Origin: Gnetum montanum | Taxonomy: Eukaryota > Streptophyta > Gnetopsida > Gnetales > Gnetaceae | Direction: 5' to 3' | DNA length: 64,000 nucleotides | Assembly (NCBI GenBank): GCA_015680685.1 | Contig: MNCI01022125.1 | Span: forward strand, 142,131-206,130 | Shown here: positions 21,043 to 33,482 of the stretch, in pieces | Layout: every line of letters begins with the position of its first letter | Position numbering within the stretch: the first letter of the stretch is position 1 | Notes under the pieces: model-generated | Told to the model about the DNA's origin: nothing | What the model saw: the letters and a program-made list of their open reading frames with translations, nothing else | The model's database searches: none | Translations under genes and position numbers: made by a program

Positions 21043-23528
21043 TTCTTCTTCTCACAGGAGCCTATCTCCACCTGGGGTAGATTAAGTACCTCAACAATAC
21101 CAAGTGGTATATGCTCATCCAGGTGAGTATGTGCTCAACTTCACCTTCATCTTGCATCAAGATGAACTGTTGTGGTGGCATGACATGGAAGGTAACATTG
21201 TGTTGCCACCTGATCGATCTGTTCTAGCAATGCTCCAACTAATGCTTGCATGACACAGGCTTCAACATCTTCATAAAGAATACAAGATGCAAGATTCTGA
21301 TTTAAAGGATTATCATCCCACTGAAGCACAAAGGTTAAGGGATCATCAGTTGGAGCACCAACATGAGCTTATGAAGGGCAAGGGGTTAAACACCTTTCAA
21401 CCTTTGCTTGGACCATTAGATGGAGGTAACCACTTCTTTAGTGATTCTCCTATCTTTAACTTTGTTCAGGGGGCCCTCAACCAAAACATGCAATCCTCAA
21501 TTCATAATCTAGGTTCTGGTCAAAATGGATCCAATGACAAAAATGGATTTGGAGAGGCAAGTCAAGATAAGGGGAAAAAAGAAGGTCATGATCATGATCA
21601 TGGTTGTGAGCATAGAAGGAAGGGTGATAGGTGTCAACATGGAGCAAGTTCTCCTCCTTCTTCTCCTTCATCGTCTTCTTCTTCTTCTTCATTTGGCTCA
21701 GATTGTGGCTACAAAAGGAATAACCATGATGGAAGTGATCGATACGACCAGAACAATAGAAGGAACCATCAGGACAGTCGTGACTGAAGGCATGAGAAAT
21801 CCAAAGAGATCCATTGTCAGGAAAGAAGGGCTAGTAGAGAACATCGTAGGCACCATCACCATGGCCTTGATGAACCTCTACTTACCACTTGAGACATGTT
21901 GAATATTGCAAAGGCTATGAGGATTCCAACAAGGCACATAATGGATAGTAGAATAAAGAGGCTGGACATGAACAACATCCCTCAGTTTGAGGGAGGATAC
22001 GATATTGATCCGCAAAATCATCTCCAAGCCTTCCAAGATGCATTTGCCTTGCAGAATATTGAGAACAACTAGTAGAAGTTAAAATTATTTCCAAGAACAC
22101 TTATAAAAGAAGCAGAAAATTGGTACCGATCCTTGGAGCCAAAATCAATCAAGTGATGCAGTACGATGTTGGAATTTTTTAATGAAAAATATCAAATGTA
22201 CTCCTAAGTATCCGATCTGAGGAAGCAAATCCAAGGGTGTAAAAAAAAACCATGAGCCCTTGAACATCGCTATTGGTTGATACTATTCTCTGCTACATAG
22301 GTGTCCCGGCCATGGATACTCTTAGCTTGATCAACTTCTCCATATCATAGATGGGTTGCAATATGAAACAAGAAAAACCCTTCGCATCTATGCTCAAGGG
22401 AGATTGATAGAGTTAAGCACTCATTGAATCTAAAAATTAATTGAGTAGGTAGCCAAGGAGGAGGGAGAATTGAGAAAGTGAGAAAGTGTAGAGGAATACA
22501 ACAGGGACCCTTCTATCTGAAAAAGGAGGGTTCAATTTTGTGATAGTCAAGATGAATTAACCAGAGATGAGGTGGCTAATCAAAAAACCTTGCCACTCTA
22601 GAAATTACAATCTAAAATCAAGGCTAAAGTTGATCAATTATGGGTCTCCATGGACAATAGGTTTCAGGCTGTCTTAAAAATTGTTGAAGAGTTCAAGGAG
22701 CAAAGTGGTGAGTGTGAGTGTCAGAGATGTAAAGAAGCTAAACATGCTATATCTAAGGGTAAGGGTAAAATGGATGCAACTAAGATGGTTGTGGATAGTG
22801 ACTCAGATGATGATGGTGGGTGTGATGTCTACCAGTACGAACATCCCAAGGGATGTTGCCCAATTGTGTCACACTTGTAGGAATCAAGGGTGTATGCCTT
22901 ACATCCATGACTTACACAAAGGAAAATACCAAAAAGATTACCTTTTCCACAAGGCAATGCTCAGTAGTTTCACCAACCACAATAGTACTATCCAAGTGGA
23001 ACTCAACCACAACCCTACAAATTGTACTAGTAGTGGCAGTAACCACAATCGTGGGCATTACCACCTCTAAGATAGTAATACCCTTATGAAGAACCAAATC
23101 CTTATGGTTACTATGTTTAGCAACCTTCATCTCCATGAGACTCCTTTGGTCATGTTGCTACTTACCAACTTCACCACTACCCTCCTGAAGTATACCAAGC
23201 ACCCTATCCAAGGAGGGATGTCATCTACTATTCTCATGCTCCTCCTGTCCTTGCACCTACTCCTCTATCTCTTGCACAACTACCACCTACTCCATCCATG
23301 CAGGGTGAATTGCCTACCAAACCACAGCAAAGAAACGCTATGAGGGTGGTTACTCTGCAATCGGTTAACCCAACAAGCAAGTCGGAACCACAAACAAAGA
23401 AAAGACCCTTCTTCCGACCTCGCAGTCCACTAAAGCCTTCAGATATATTAGTGGTTGGTAACCCTATTCCTCCACCTTCCTCTATTTCATCTTTATCTAA
23501 GTCCCCTTCAAACCAAAATCCCTCTTGA
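21043..23528 (+). pseudogene. B gag, longest version in the window
   Basis: This is a degraded gag. Segment 21287-21787 is open and holds a His/Asp stretch (HDHDHGCEH), a Ser run of about ten residues and an Arg/Asn/Asp-rich tail. This central part is absent from A and D. The capsid-like region follows at about 22080-22440, and the Cys/His motif at about 22820-22862 has its second Cys as Tyr. The Pro-rich C-terminus lies at about 23220-23520 and ends with TGA at 23526-23528, the same site as in A. Multiple stops disrupt the rest. Confidence 0.75.
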
Positions 23529-26500
23529 ATCCATACTGTAGTGTTAACCCATGTTGTATCTAATTGGATTCGAGTTGGTAACCTGCCCAGGAAGTTAACT
23601 AATCCTGGGAGTCCCCTAGTATATTTGAAAATTGCTAGGAATGAGCCTTGTAAAGCTCTTCTTGACTCTGGTTCTAGTGTTAATCTAATCTTGCATCAGA
23701 TGTACATAATGTGGAACCTTCCTCCCTTGAAGAAGAGCAACATCTGGCTGGAACTGGCAAACCAGTCCATCACTATTCCATTGGGACTAGTAAAGGACAT
23801 CATAACCACCATTTGTGGGTGGTTATATCCTGCCAACTTTCTAGTAATTGAGGTGGAGAACTGCAAGGGGGACTTTCCAATTATTATGGGAAGGGTGTGG
23901 CTAAGCACCGTTGATGCCAAAATGCACATTAGAGATCTTTCCTTGGAGATATCTAAGGAAAATGAATTTGGAAAGATCAAGAAGAAGAAGGTTCCATGTA
24001 TCGTGTATAGCAATTCAGGGTGCCATTGTGTGCAGAAGTTATGGTCAGTGAAGCAAATATCTATCTCTGCATGCAAGTAGTGTGCATCAAAAGTTGAAAT
24101 CCAAAGATGCCTGTACGCAGCAGCGACAAAACAAGAAGGCACCCAGTGGTTGATAGCTAATTCTAGCAGCAGTACATTGTACATGGAACCTACTAAGGGC
24201 CTAACATATAAATATGTTGCAAGTATGGATGAACACGAGCAAGTTCATTACTAGCTCTTCGAAGGCGTAAATGATGATGTCAATTGGGAAAAGTCAGATA
24301 TTCCTAACAATTTTAAACAAGAGCCACTTGAATTGAAGACACTACTAGTTGAAATGAAGTATGTGTTCTTGAAAAATGGAAGGTCGGTCATTATTAATGC
24401 CAAGCTTACTGCAAAACAAAAGAAAATGTTGATGAGGGTTGTGGAAAAATGGTCAACAACCTTTGCCTAGTCATATTCCAAGCTTACTGGTATAGATCGA
24501 AGAATATGCCAGCACTGGATATACACTAACCCTGTTGTTAAGTTGAAATGACAACTGTAGTGATGTTTGAATTCAAATTAAAGCCAATTGTTAAGGAGGA
24601 GATTGAACAACTCCTCAAGACAGGATTCATCTACCCTGTCATAGACAGTGAATGGGTTAGTCCACTCGTGATCATGTCCAAGAAAGGAGGCAAATGGCAG
24701 GTGTGCATCGACTTTCTGTTGCTCAACATGGTAACTTTCAAAGATCATTTTTCATTGTCTTTTGTTGACCAAGTGCTAGACACCATTTCTGGGCACAGCT
24801 ATTATAACTTTCTGGATAGTTATAATGGCTATAACTAAATCTAGATTACACCAAACAACTAGACAAAGACAACTTTCACAAGTCCTTAGGGGACTTTTGC
24901 TTACCGTTAGATGCCATTTGGTCTATATAATGCCCTAGCCACATTTCAATGATTAGTCCTTAGCATTTTCCAACAACAAATTGGTAGTGAGGTAGAAGTA
25001 TTTATGGATGACTTTTCTACCTATGGAGCTATGTTCGAGCAAGCCATAGACTATCTTGAGCAGGTGTTGAAGAGATTTGTTGAAACAAACCTGTGGAACA
25101 ATTGGCAAAAGAGCCATCTTATGGTCCAGGAAGGCATAGTCTTGGGGCACCGTATCTCAAAAGCAAGAATTGAGGTGGACCCTAAAAAAATAAGGGTCAT
25201 CTAAGGAATAACCCATCAATCCAAAATAGTTAAGGAAGTGTGGTTATTCCTTGGTCATACTAGCTACTACTGGCAGTTCATCAAGAATTTTTCCAAAATC
25301 ACCAAGCCATTCGTGGAATTGATAAAGACAAATGCATCTTTTGTCTAGACCCTTACATGTGATCCAGAAATTTAGCAACTAAAGCAGAAGCTTGTTGAAA
25401 CCCCAATTCTACAAGCACCTGATTGGTCCAAGCCATTTCATGTGATAACCAATGCATCAAAGTATGCTTTGAGGGTAGTGCTTATGTAGATGGATGATCA
25501 AAAACATTCATATTACATTCATTGCACAACCCAAAGTATTGTGAGTGCACAGCTAAACTACACCACCATAGAAAAGGAGTTGATGGCAATGGTGTTCACA
25601 TTAGAAAAGTTTAGGCACTATGTGCTTGACTATAAAGTGTTCATGCACATAGATCATAGCGCTATTGGATTTCTAATGAATAAACCAACGGTGAGCCCCC
25701 GTGTCATATGGTGGCTTGTGATTTTGCAAAGCTTCAATCTCACGATGGTATATCGAAAAGGTGTGGAGAATGTGATTGTGGACCACTTATCATAGCTAAG
25801 ATGGGATGACAAGGAGAAAGAGAGCCCCTTATCTAATCAATTTCCTAACGAATCTCTTCTTGTAGGGGCTATCAATGCATAAATGCTCGATAAGCCAAAA
25901 TGGTACGACACCATCCTCACTTATCTACTTAAGTAAGAACTACCATAAGGGCTGGACATGAGGAAAACATAATAGTTTCTTTGCCAGGTCAAGCATTTCA
26001 TGGAAATTAACAAGAACCTTTACAAAGTCTATCCCAATAACCTGGTATGTTGGTGTGTTCCTAATACAAATCAACTACTCATTCTCTAGGATGCTCACAA
26101 AGGCCCTTATGGGGGTCATTATGCTAGGAGACACACGGTCATAAAAATCCTCATGGTAGGATATTATTGGCTAACAATCTTTAGGGTTGCACACCAACTC
26201 ATCCATGTTTGTGATCGTTGTCAGAGGACTGATGGAATGACAACTCGAATGGAGGGGCCACAGTAATGGATTCAACCTCTTAAGCCATTTGATATTTAGG
26301 GCATTAACTTTATGGGTCCCATCACACCTTTATCAGATGAAAAGGCATATATCATAGTCGTAGTTGACTATTGCATCAAGTGGGCCGAAGTAGCAACCAT
26401 CACCGACTGTACATCCACCACTACTACTCGATTTTGTACAACAAAAATCATAAATAGGTTTGGTGTGCCTTGTGCATTAATTTTTAATAATGGAACTCAT

Positions 26501-27160
26501 TTTATAGGTGCCACTTTTTGAAAACTTATGCAGCGCTTAGTGGTTGAGCACAAACTCACAACACCATATCACACCCAAGCCAATGGTCAAGCTGAGGTCA
26601 CTAATCCAGAGATTACAAAAATTCTAACACACACCATTAGCAAATACCAAAGGGACTATAACACCAAATTAAATGATGTCCTTTCAGCCTATCACTCCAC
26701 ATGGAAACTTCCCATAGGTTATTCTCCCTACGAGCTTATGTATAGAAAATTACCAACACTACCCATCCAATCCAAGCTTCGTACACTCTCTACAGCCTAT
26801 GACCTTGACCTGAATCTTAGTCTAGCATAGAAAAAATGATTAATGAACCTCAACTTGCTAGATGAAAATTGGTTAATGACCCTATCATCCAATGAAATGC
26901 ATAAGGCATTCAATAATAAATTCCATGACCTCAAAATAAGAAATGTCAAGTTTCGACCAGGAGATAAGGTCCTCTATTGGAACCCTACACATGGACCCCA
27001 ACGAACCAAATTCCAAATGTTATGGGAAGGACCTTACATTATTGATGAGACTTTTCCATATGGGGCCATGATTATCTATAAGCTTAACAACCCAAACAAG
27101 AAACAGTTAATCAACATCCAACAAGTGAAACCTTTCCATAAACCCAAGCCAACCAACTAA
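23529..27160 (+). pseudogene. B pol: protease, RT, RNase H, integrase
   Basis: Protease is open at 23541-24080 with ALLDSGSSVNLI and IIMGRVWL. RT runs from about 24560 (WQVCIDFLLLN) with FMDDFS at about 24999-25016. RNase H lies at about 25440-25800 (TTIEKELMAMVFTLEKF). The integrase core is at 26280-26600 with INFMGP (the first Asp reads Asn) and FNNGTHF (the second also Asn). The Glu lies in QAEVTNPE at about 26590. The C-terminal part runs to 27160 (PGDKVLYWNPTH, LWEGPYII). One frame change falls between 24080 and 24548, and stops are frequent. Confidence 0.9.
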
Positions 27161-29090
27161 ATAGACATCTCAATAGATGGACAACCACACTCAATCTTTT
27201 GGATCTCCTCCTTTCAATTTAGTTGTGGGGGAGGTGGCCACCCATACTAACACTCTGTGTGGCTCCTCAGTCTTTTGACTTTTTTGTTTTACACATTTTT
27301 GGTTTTACAACTTTTTGTTTTCATATTCTTTGTTTTACAGCTTTTTGTTTTTCAGGTTATTGATCTTTTCTAAGTTTTACATCATTAATATATTCAATAT
27401 TTCTTTCCTACTATTTTTCTTTCTTTTATGTTTGCTTGTGTTTGATGTGTCTCTCTACTCTTTCTGTTAATAAGGTGTCAGGTACAATGGTAATGTGCTA
27501 CTCGATGGTGGTATGTTTCATTTGTAATTTGATTGTTGATGTCTGGTTTTTGAATTTGAATGTCATTATTAACAACTAGGACATGGTTTCTTTTCATGTA
27601 ACAGGTAGTGAGTCCACATCATTCACCCATCCACATACTCGATGGCTTTCCTTGTTTTGGAAATTTGCAATATCTTTTTCATTAATGCAACTTTAATAAA
27701 TTGGTAACTTGTGTAGTTTCTAGAATTGGGATGGAATCAAAGCTTTGGACAGGGTGTGGCTTCAAAGGGATATGGTATTCTTTGTACTTTTCTATTTTCC
27801 TATGTGTGGGTGTGTTCTCATGAGCTTCTCACCACTCTGTGTCATTCCACAATAGGAAGTCAAATAAGTCTTTGCATGATGTGGTCCTCATAAAAAAATA
27901 TGAGGCTTCAAAGCACATCCCTTGGACAAAATAAATGTGAAAATACATGGGTCTTTGCATTGTGCGGTTTCCATTCAAAAAAACATGGGAATTCAAAGCA
28001 CACCCCTTAGACCAAATAAAAGGGCTACAAGCACTGGTTATGGGACTTGTCTTGTTTCCTCTAACTAAGTCCTTTTCTCACTTCCTACTTTCTCTCCAAT
28101 TTGGAATGGTGGCTATTTTTTGGGAGCATTCTTGTGTCTCAGGGGATGGACTAGTCTTAGAATGTCAATGCAAAGTCATTGAAAATGGTTGATTTTGGTC
28201 TAGACTGAGGATGGATCCTACCGAGTCATTTAATCACAAACTCCACAAGGGACTTCATGTGACCATAATTAGGAACTCCATTCCATTCTCTCTATCATCC
28301 ATCTATTCTTTTCATGTCTCACCTCACTGCCAATTTCATGTTTTTGATTTAATGTTCTGGTTTGATGTGTCAGGTTTCTCAGTCAGTTACTTTTTTATTT
28401 TCGTACTTGACTTTCCATAATCATTAATCATCCATGGTGCCCATGAACTCCTTGGTTTGAAGTTATGCAAGGGCATAAAAGGCCTATGCCTATTTTGGGG
28501 AGGACGCACTTGCATATCTTTTGGTTTGGTTCAGTTAAGTTCTTTACCCTTAGACATTGTTACAATCAAATTCTTTTTATTTACCTCATCCATGCCATCC
28601 AATTGTGCACATATTCATAATTTTTTTAGTGAATTTCTTATTTTTATTATTGTGAATTTTTATACCCTCTTTCCAATATTCCTTGTGTTAAGCTTTTTCT
28701 AGATTTTATGGACTGCTTCTCTTACTTAACCCATTCGTTAGTCTTTCCACTAATACTATCAAGTAATCAATCTATCACAATCACAACTTGGCTAGATAAA
28801 ATCACTGATAAGACAAGGTATTCAACCATTATCTATTACACTTTGTATATTAATCCTTGATTTTGTTGTGATTGCAGTGGGGAAGATGGACTCGACGCAG
28901 GACTGTCTTCACCAAGGTGGATGCAACAATATCACTCACAGGAGATTGTTTAAGACTGCTAGATCTTTTCTGCCTCTCCCTCATTCTTCTATTGTCAAGA
29001 GGGGTTGGATGTCCATTGGATCCAAGGGTGTTCTCTCCTGTTGTCATGTACAAAATTGGGTGTTCAGGATGTGCAAGGGCACTTCCATAT
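27161..29090 (+). other. B 3' non-coding region
   Basis: It is alignable in patches with A 13366-15310 and D 60487-62241. A PPT-like AGTTGTGGGGGAGG lies at 27222-27235. Two tandem copies of a block starting GTCTTTGCAT, about 80 bp apart, begin near 27870 and 27951. The conserved block GGCCTATGCC...TTTGGGGAGGAC is at about 28478-28505. The true PPT is absent because the region runs by deletion into the LTR at about 29090. There is no env-like frame. Confidence 0.65.
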
Positions 29091-29411
29091 TTGTCCAGGA
29101 AGTGGGAATGGTTACTTGTGTTAGGCTAGATTAGACCATAGTTTACTTGGCATTTAATTACTCTTACTTTCATTCTTGTTCTAGGTAAGTAAGCTGATAA
29201 AACACAAAATAATAAAATTCTCATGCCTTAGTCACACTTAACCATACAATTACATTTCACAAGTGTGACTAGGAAGACAACGAACTGACAACACGCACGT
29301 ATTATTTATCTCCAGTGTACTTGGTAATTAAAGTCTGCAGAATTTGACCAGATCACACGTGAACACCTGTGATTCGTATGGTTGGGCGTAGGAGTACCTT
29401 TCCGCTCATCA
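29091..29411 (+). repeat. B 3' LTR, 5'-truncated
   Basis: From TCCAGGAAGTG at about 29093 the sequence matches B's 5' LTR from 20558 onward, ending CTCATCA at 29411. U3, the promoter and R are missing. The junction follows a GGATGTG present in both parent sequences. Confidence 0.8.
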
Positions 29412-29416
29412 ACAAT

Positions 29417-30447
29417 GCTTAATGAACTCATTCAATTAATTCATGAAGCTCTTCTATAGCTCATGGGCAATCCTTATATAGCCAAAAGACCCTTATTATG
29501 CCTTCATCTTATACTTATATAGCTTATACACTGAAGTCTCATCTTTTTCATCTTTAAAAAAAATTTTAAAAATTACTAGAATATGAACCATAAGTAATTG
29601 CAAGTTGCACCTCCTTGTAGTCCTAAGCTGACTATAGCCCCATGTGGATTGCACCTTCCTATAGGTACCTAAAGGATAGAATCCTAAATTGCAATTTTCT
29701 TCTTGGTACAAGGACCTATGAGTTGCAAGCCTTATAGCTAGACTTTGTACAAAAGCCTAAGAGCCAAGCCAATTCTTAGTGTATGGGAATGTGTGTTGTA
29801 GCCTCTAGTAGTCTTTTGGATTAACTCAAACTTACTACAAATTGTATTAATCTTACAGCTCCTTGTTTGATCATAAATCTTCATAAAAAATCAAGTTCTG
29901 GCTCATTGAGAACCACTACAAGCTATAAAAGATCATACTTGCTAATTGTAAATAGCTATGAGTCATGCCTACCTTGTAGCTTCTAATCCAAGTTAGTAAA
30001 TTATATCATTTTGATTTCCAATTAAGGCCAAATTCAAGGCACAAACTCCCCAAGACTTCTATTACATGACAAAAGTAAGAATCAAAGGAATTGGAGGTAT
30101 CCCTACATTTTAAAAAATTAGTATTTTAAAGATATTGGGTAAATGTACAAGGAAAAAAATACTTCTAGTTGAACAGTATCATGTAAGACCTTAATTCAAA
30201 GGCAAATTATTTATTTGTTGCTATTCCTCATAATTTTTGATACACAATCACTAGGGCATAAATTAGATCTCATCATCTTAGAGTTGAAATAGGTAGATGA
30301 TTCAAAATTCATCATGAACAACAAATATATTAATAATGCAATACAAATAACATTGAAATGAGTACCATATTTTCCTATAATGTTCTGCATTTGAGCACAT
30401 TAGACATAGATAATATATTATAATCATTGATACATTTTCAAGGGTTT
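29417..30447. other. Unassigned A/T-rich sequence
   Basis: No supported gene, repeat terminus or RNA gene. A minus-strand frame of 71 codons at 29496-29711 shows no family motif. Short phrases such as TTGCAAGTTGCACC recur loosely. Confidence 0.4.
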
Positions 30448-32760
30448 TAAACAACAAAAATAATATTAATAATAAGAAAAAAATTAAGAGTACATCATAT
30501 GCTTAACATTAAGTAGAAAACATAAAAAGCAACATAGAAAGAAAAAGCTTTCTAATTTTAGGATGTCTACTTAGATGTACAATCTTACATCTAAGCCTTT
30601 AAAAAATTAAGAGACAAAAATTAATTAATGGTAGAAAGAATGATTTCAATTGTAACAACATTTACATCACTTTCAACATTTGTGCTTGAACTTAAAGTAG
30701 CAAAAGAAGTTAATGTAGCAATAGAAAAATTTAACAAAATACCAACTTTTGTAGGAAAGGAAGACCCAATAGAAAATGATGACATAAATTTTACATAAAA
30801 TTGTCCATCATGATTGACCTTACATCAAGAATCTTTACCATTAGCTATAGTACATTTTTTAATATAAGTTTTAATCTTTGACTTAATAGGATTCTTATTT
30901 GATAAGCTTTTTTATGAGTTATTTGTCCAAACTAATTAATATATTTTATAGTACCAGTAAAAGTATTTACAGAAGCTTATGTCTTTTCTAGTTTCTTTAT
31001 TTCCATTGGATCATACTTAGCATTGATATTAACTTGATTTTTTATACTTGCAACTTCATATTTTTTTTATCTTCAATTCTAACATATTTTTTTCTTTTCA
31101 TCACCATCTTTTTTCTTGGGCAAAAAGGGATAAGCATTATACAAATGTCCTTCATAGTAATAAAATTTTTAAGAATTACAAAGATTATAATATGTAATTG
31201 GCAAAATAAAGGTCTTTCCACCTACTTGAAATGCTAATTCCTTTTTACAATTGATGAGCAACGAGGTACCCCTAAGCTCAACCATACAAATCACAAGCAT
31301 TCATGTGCGATCTAATCAAATTCCACAAACCTTAAGTTCTTAAGTACACTGGTTTTAAAATGTGAAATCTAATCGTAACAGTCGTTACCTTCTCAGCTAC
31401 ACTTACGGAGCTTAATTATATGGTTAAGTGTAATTGAGGCACATAATTTTTATTGTTTTATATTTTGTTTGTCTACGATTAACAACAAGTTGAAGCTTAA
31501 TTTATGAACCACTTTAACTAATCTAATTGCTAATTAATAACTTCCTATCTTAACATAAGTACCTAGTCCCACTTTCCATGCACATCCTAAACATGTGTAA
31601 TGCTACTAGGTTACCAAATGTTAAGCATTGTTGGGATTACCAAGAGTCATGCATGCTTGAAGCGATCATATTTATGTGCTTAATTAATTTCTATTTAATT
31701 GAACTACCTTGATTTAGCTTAATAAATCGGGAGCATTAAAGGAGATTGCATAAAATATTGAATACATTAATAAAATATTTAAGCTAGCCAAGGTGCTGCA
31801 AGGTTTGATCAAAAAGCTCATCTTTATTGCCACACACACTACCATGCTCAGGTACAACAATGCTCAAATAAATATTTGTACACTCAATGACTCCTGTTGC
31901 AGGCACTTTGGAAAATATTCTAACTCTAAAGAAAAGAAACTGCAAGAGCTTTGCTATGCTATTACAAAAACTATCTTCAAACTAGATGCCCGAGCACTAT
32001 GTTTATAGGTCGGATCATACCTTATGATATCAAATATTTGACATCACTTGTTGGGACTCGATATCACATATCTAATATCAAAGCTAGGCAAAATATGATT
32101 CATCAACAATTAAGAAAATTTATTTTAACAAAAAAAATATCTACAAAAACCAAATGCTATAGAAATAGATTTCATATGCTTAATGAACTGAAAATCAATG
32201 AAAGATTAAATAGCTCTACTAAACATGAAACTTTAGAACATTCTTTAGGATAGACATCAAAATTTAAAGTTTATTTACAAATGATTAACACTCCATACTT
32301 ATATAAATGATCCTATATCCAAGACATGTTGCACCATTGAAGCATTACCTAGCTCAACAAGCACCAAAAAATGAGAATAATACTTGACATGAATGACTTA
32401 AATGTCATATATTTTCATTACATTAGTTAATTGTGAAGTAAAACTTGGATTATGAGGTAGGTGATCCAAAATTTGAATGAATACATATCATGATGTAAGA
32501 TTAACAACCAATGACTCATATATTCTATCAAGGAGAACAAAACCAATAATCCCTTTGTTTTTTCTTAACAACTTGTAAATTTGCATTTTGAAAATCAACA
32601 AAAATTTGTGCATTGATTGAAGAAGTAGAAATTTCAGCATTAGATGAAAAAGTTTAAAGTGATATAGAATCTTTCACAAGGGAATTGTGGAGAAATAACA
32701 TCTACTAGAGAAAAATCAAATTTGTTGAAAATTCATCAAATCTTATCTTTGATCTTAACA
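30448..32760 (+). repeat. R1: first copy of an unclassified LTR-like repeat
   Basis: Segments 30475-31246 and 32106-32760 align, piece by piece, with R2 (33483-34876 and 42473-42660). The first 230 bp also align with R3. R1 is split by solo LTR S1. It may be an LTR: R2 and R3 begin just after purine tracts, and the proposed end TTAACA at 32760 complements TGTTAG-like starts. No coding function is assigned. On the minus strand near 31100-31200, phrases such as GHLYNAYPFLPKKK hint at a decayed zinc knuckle. Confidence 0.55.
31252..32105 (-). mobile_element. S1: solo LTR of the Athila-like family, minus strand
   Basis: Plus-strand ends are TGATGAG and ATTCATCA with a perfect TSD ACAAT (31247-31251 and 32106-32110). 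The inside matches the reverse complement of the A and B LTRs, with GAGGTACCCC at 31263 (U5 end) and a GATATC cluster at about 32025-32080 (U3). At 854 bp with no internal region, it fits LTR-LTR recombination. The same TSD sequence flanks B, 1.8 kb away. Confidence 0.9.
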
Positions 32761-33059
32761 TGTTTATTGCAAATATGGTTGATTTGTTCTAAAGAGTTAC
32801 CAACAAAAGCTAGTAATTTTCTTAATGATGTTTTCAAAGCTCATAGCATGTATATTTCTACTATTTAATAGATCTAGAAGATATATGAACATAATAAATT
32901 TTTATTTTCAATTTTATTTTCAATTTTAATTTCAATTTTATTAGTCCCACTAATGTTCACACATCAAATATGTTATATTATGCATGCATACAATAATGCA
33001 CATGGTAAGATACATATAAAGATTTCTTTTATTTATGAAATCTTATAAAAGATGTATAG

Positions 33060-33240
33060 GGGACCACCGCATTGAGTGTAATAAGGTGCTTGTTTCTCAA
33101 GTCATAAGACCTTGGTTCAAGTCTAGGAATAGCTACTTAAAATAGGTTAGGCTTTTGCTCATCCAACAACCCTCCAAAGACCATTCCTTGGTAAGATGAA
33201 CATTGAACCTCTAGGTGATGATTATTTTTATTGAAAGATG
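33060..33240 (+). repeat. SINE-like tRNA-derived sequence
   Basis: GGTTCAAGTCTAGG near 33114 matches a pol III B box. The preceding 50 bp could form a decayed tRNA head, although the A box is weak. A unique body follows to about 33240. Classification is tentative; only one copy is visible. Confidence 0.4.
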
Positions 33241-33334
33241 TATGCTTTATAATATGAACAAGTAAATATATCAAAGGGAACTATGAGAGAATGGTTGAAA
33301 TTTGAACTAGATGATTATAGCCAACATGAACACC

Positions 33335-33410
33335 GAGGTATTAGCCTAGTGGTAAGACTCTTGATTCAAAGGCTCCAAATTAAGGATTCAATTTCTATGA
33401 GCAATGATAA
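33335..33410 (+). repeat. tRNA-like module (A box / B box)
   Basis: TAGCCTAGTGG at about 33350 is a perfect A-box-type sequence. GGATTCAATTTC about 45 bp further is a B-box-like sequence. The same module occurs three times in reverse orientation at 42700-43130. It does not fold into a convincing intact tRNA. Confidence 0.5.
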
Positions 33411-33482
33411 GTTATAAAGTTCTAATTGGACTATATATCTTAGGGTGTTACTATATTATATTTTGGAGGGGGAAGAAGAGGG

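Larger units (their letters stand above)
20028..29411 (+). mobile_element. B: Athila-like Ty3/gypsy LTR retrotransposon
   Basis: The perfect 5-bp duplication ACAAT (20023-20027 and 29412-29416) defines the ends. The 5' LTR starts TAATAA, a two-transition variant of the TGATGA seen elsewhere, and the 3' LTR ends CTCATCA. It is the only member here with an uninterrupted central gag region. Pol is nearly all in one frame but has many stops. The 3' LTR has lost its first 500 bp or so. Confidence 0.88.
32761..33482. other. Spacer between R1 and R2, with tRNA-like modules and a purine tract
   Basis: It holds two tRNA-like segments (listed separately) and ends in a polypurine tract, GGAGGGGGAAGAAGAGGG, at 33465-33482, directly before the R2 start TGTTAG. 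This is the layout expected of a short internal region next to a 3' LTR. There is no open frame. Confidence 0.45.

Noticed and set aside
21477-21902. Additional frames overlapping B gag
   Set aside because: They are shadows of the gag frame, driven by the Ser and His/Asp low-complexity codons.
33335-33410. A functional tRNA gene
   Set aside because: A and B boxes are present, but the acceptor and T stems do not pair convincingly and the copies diverge strongly; called tRNA-like only.
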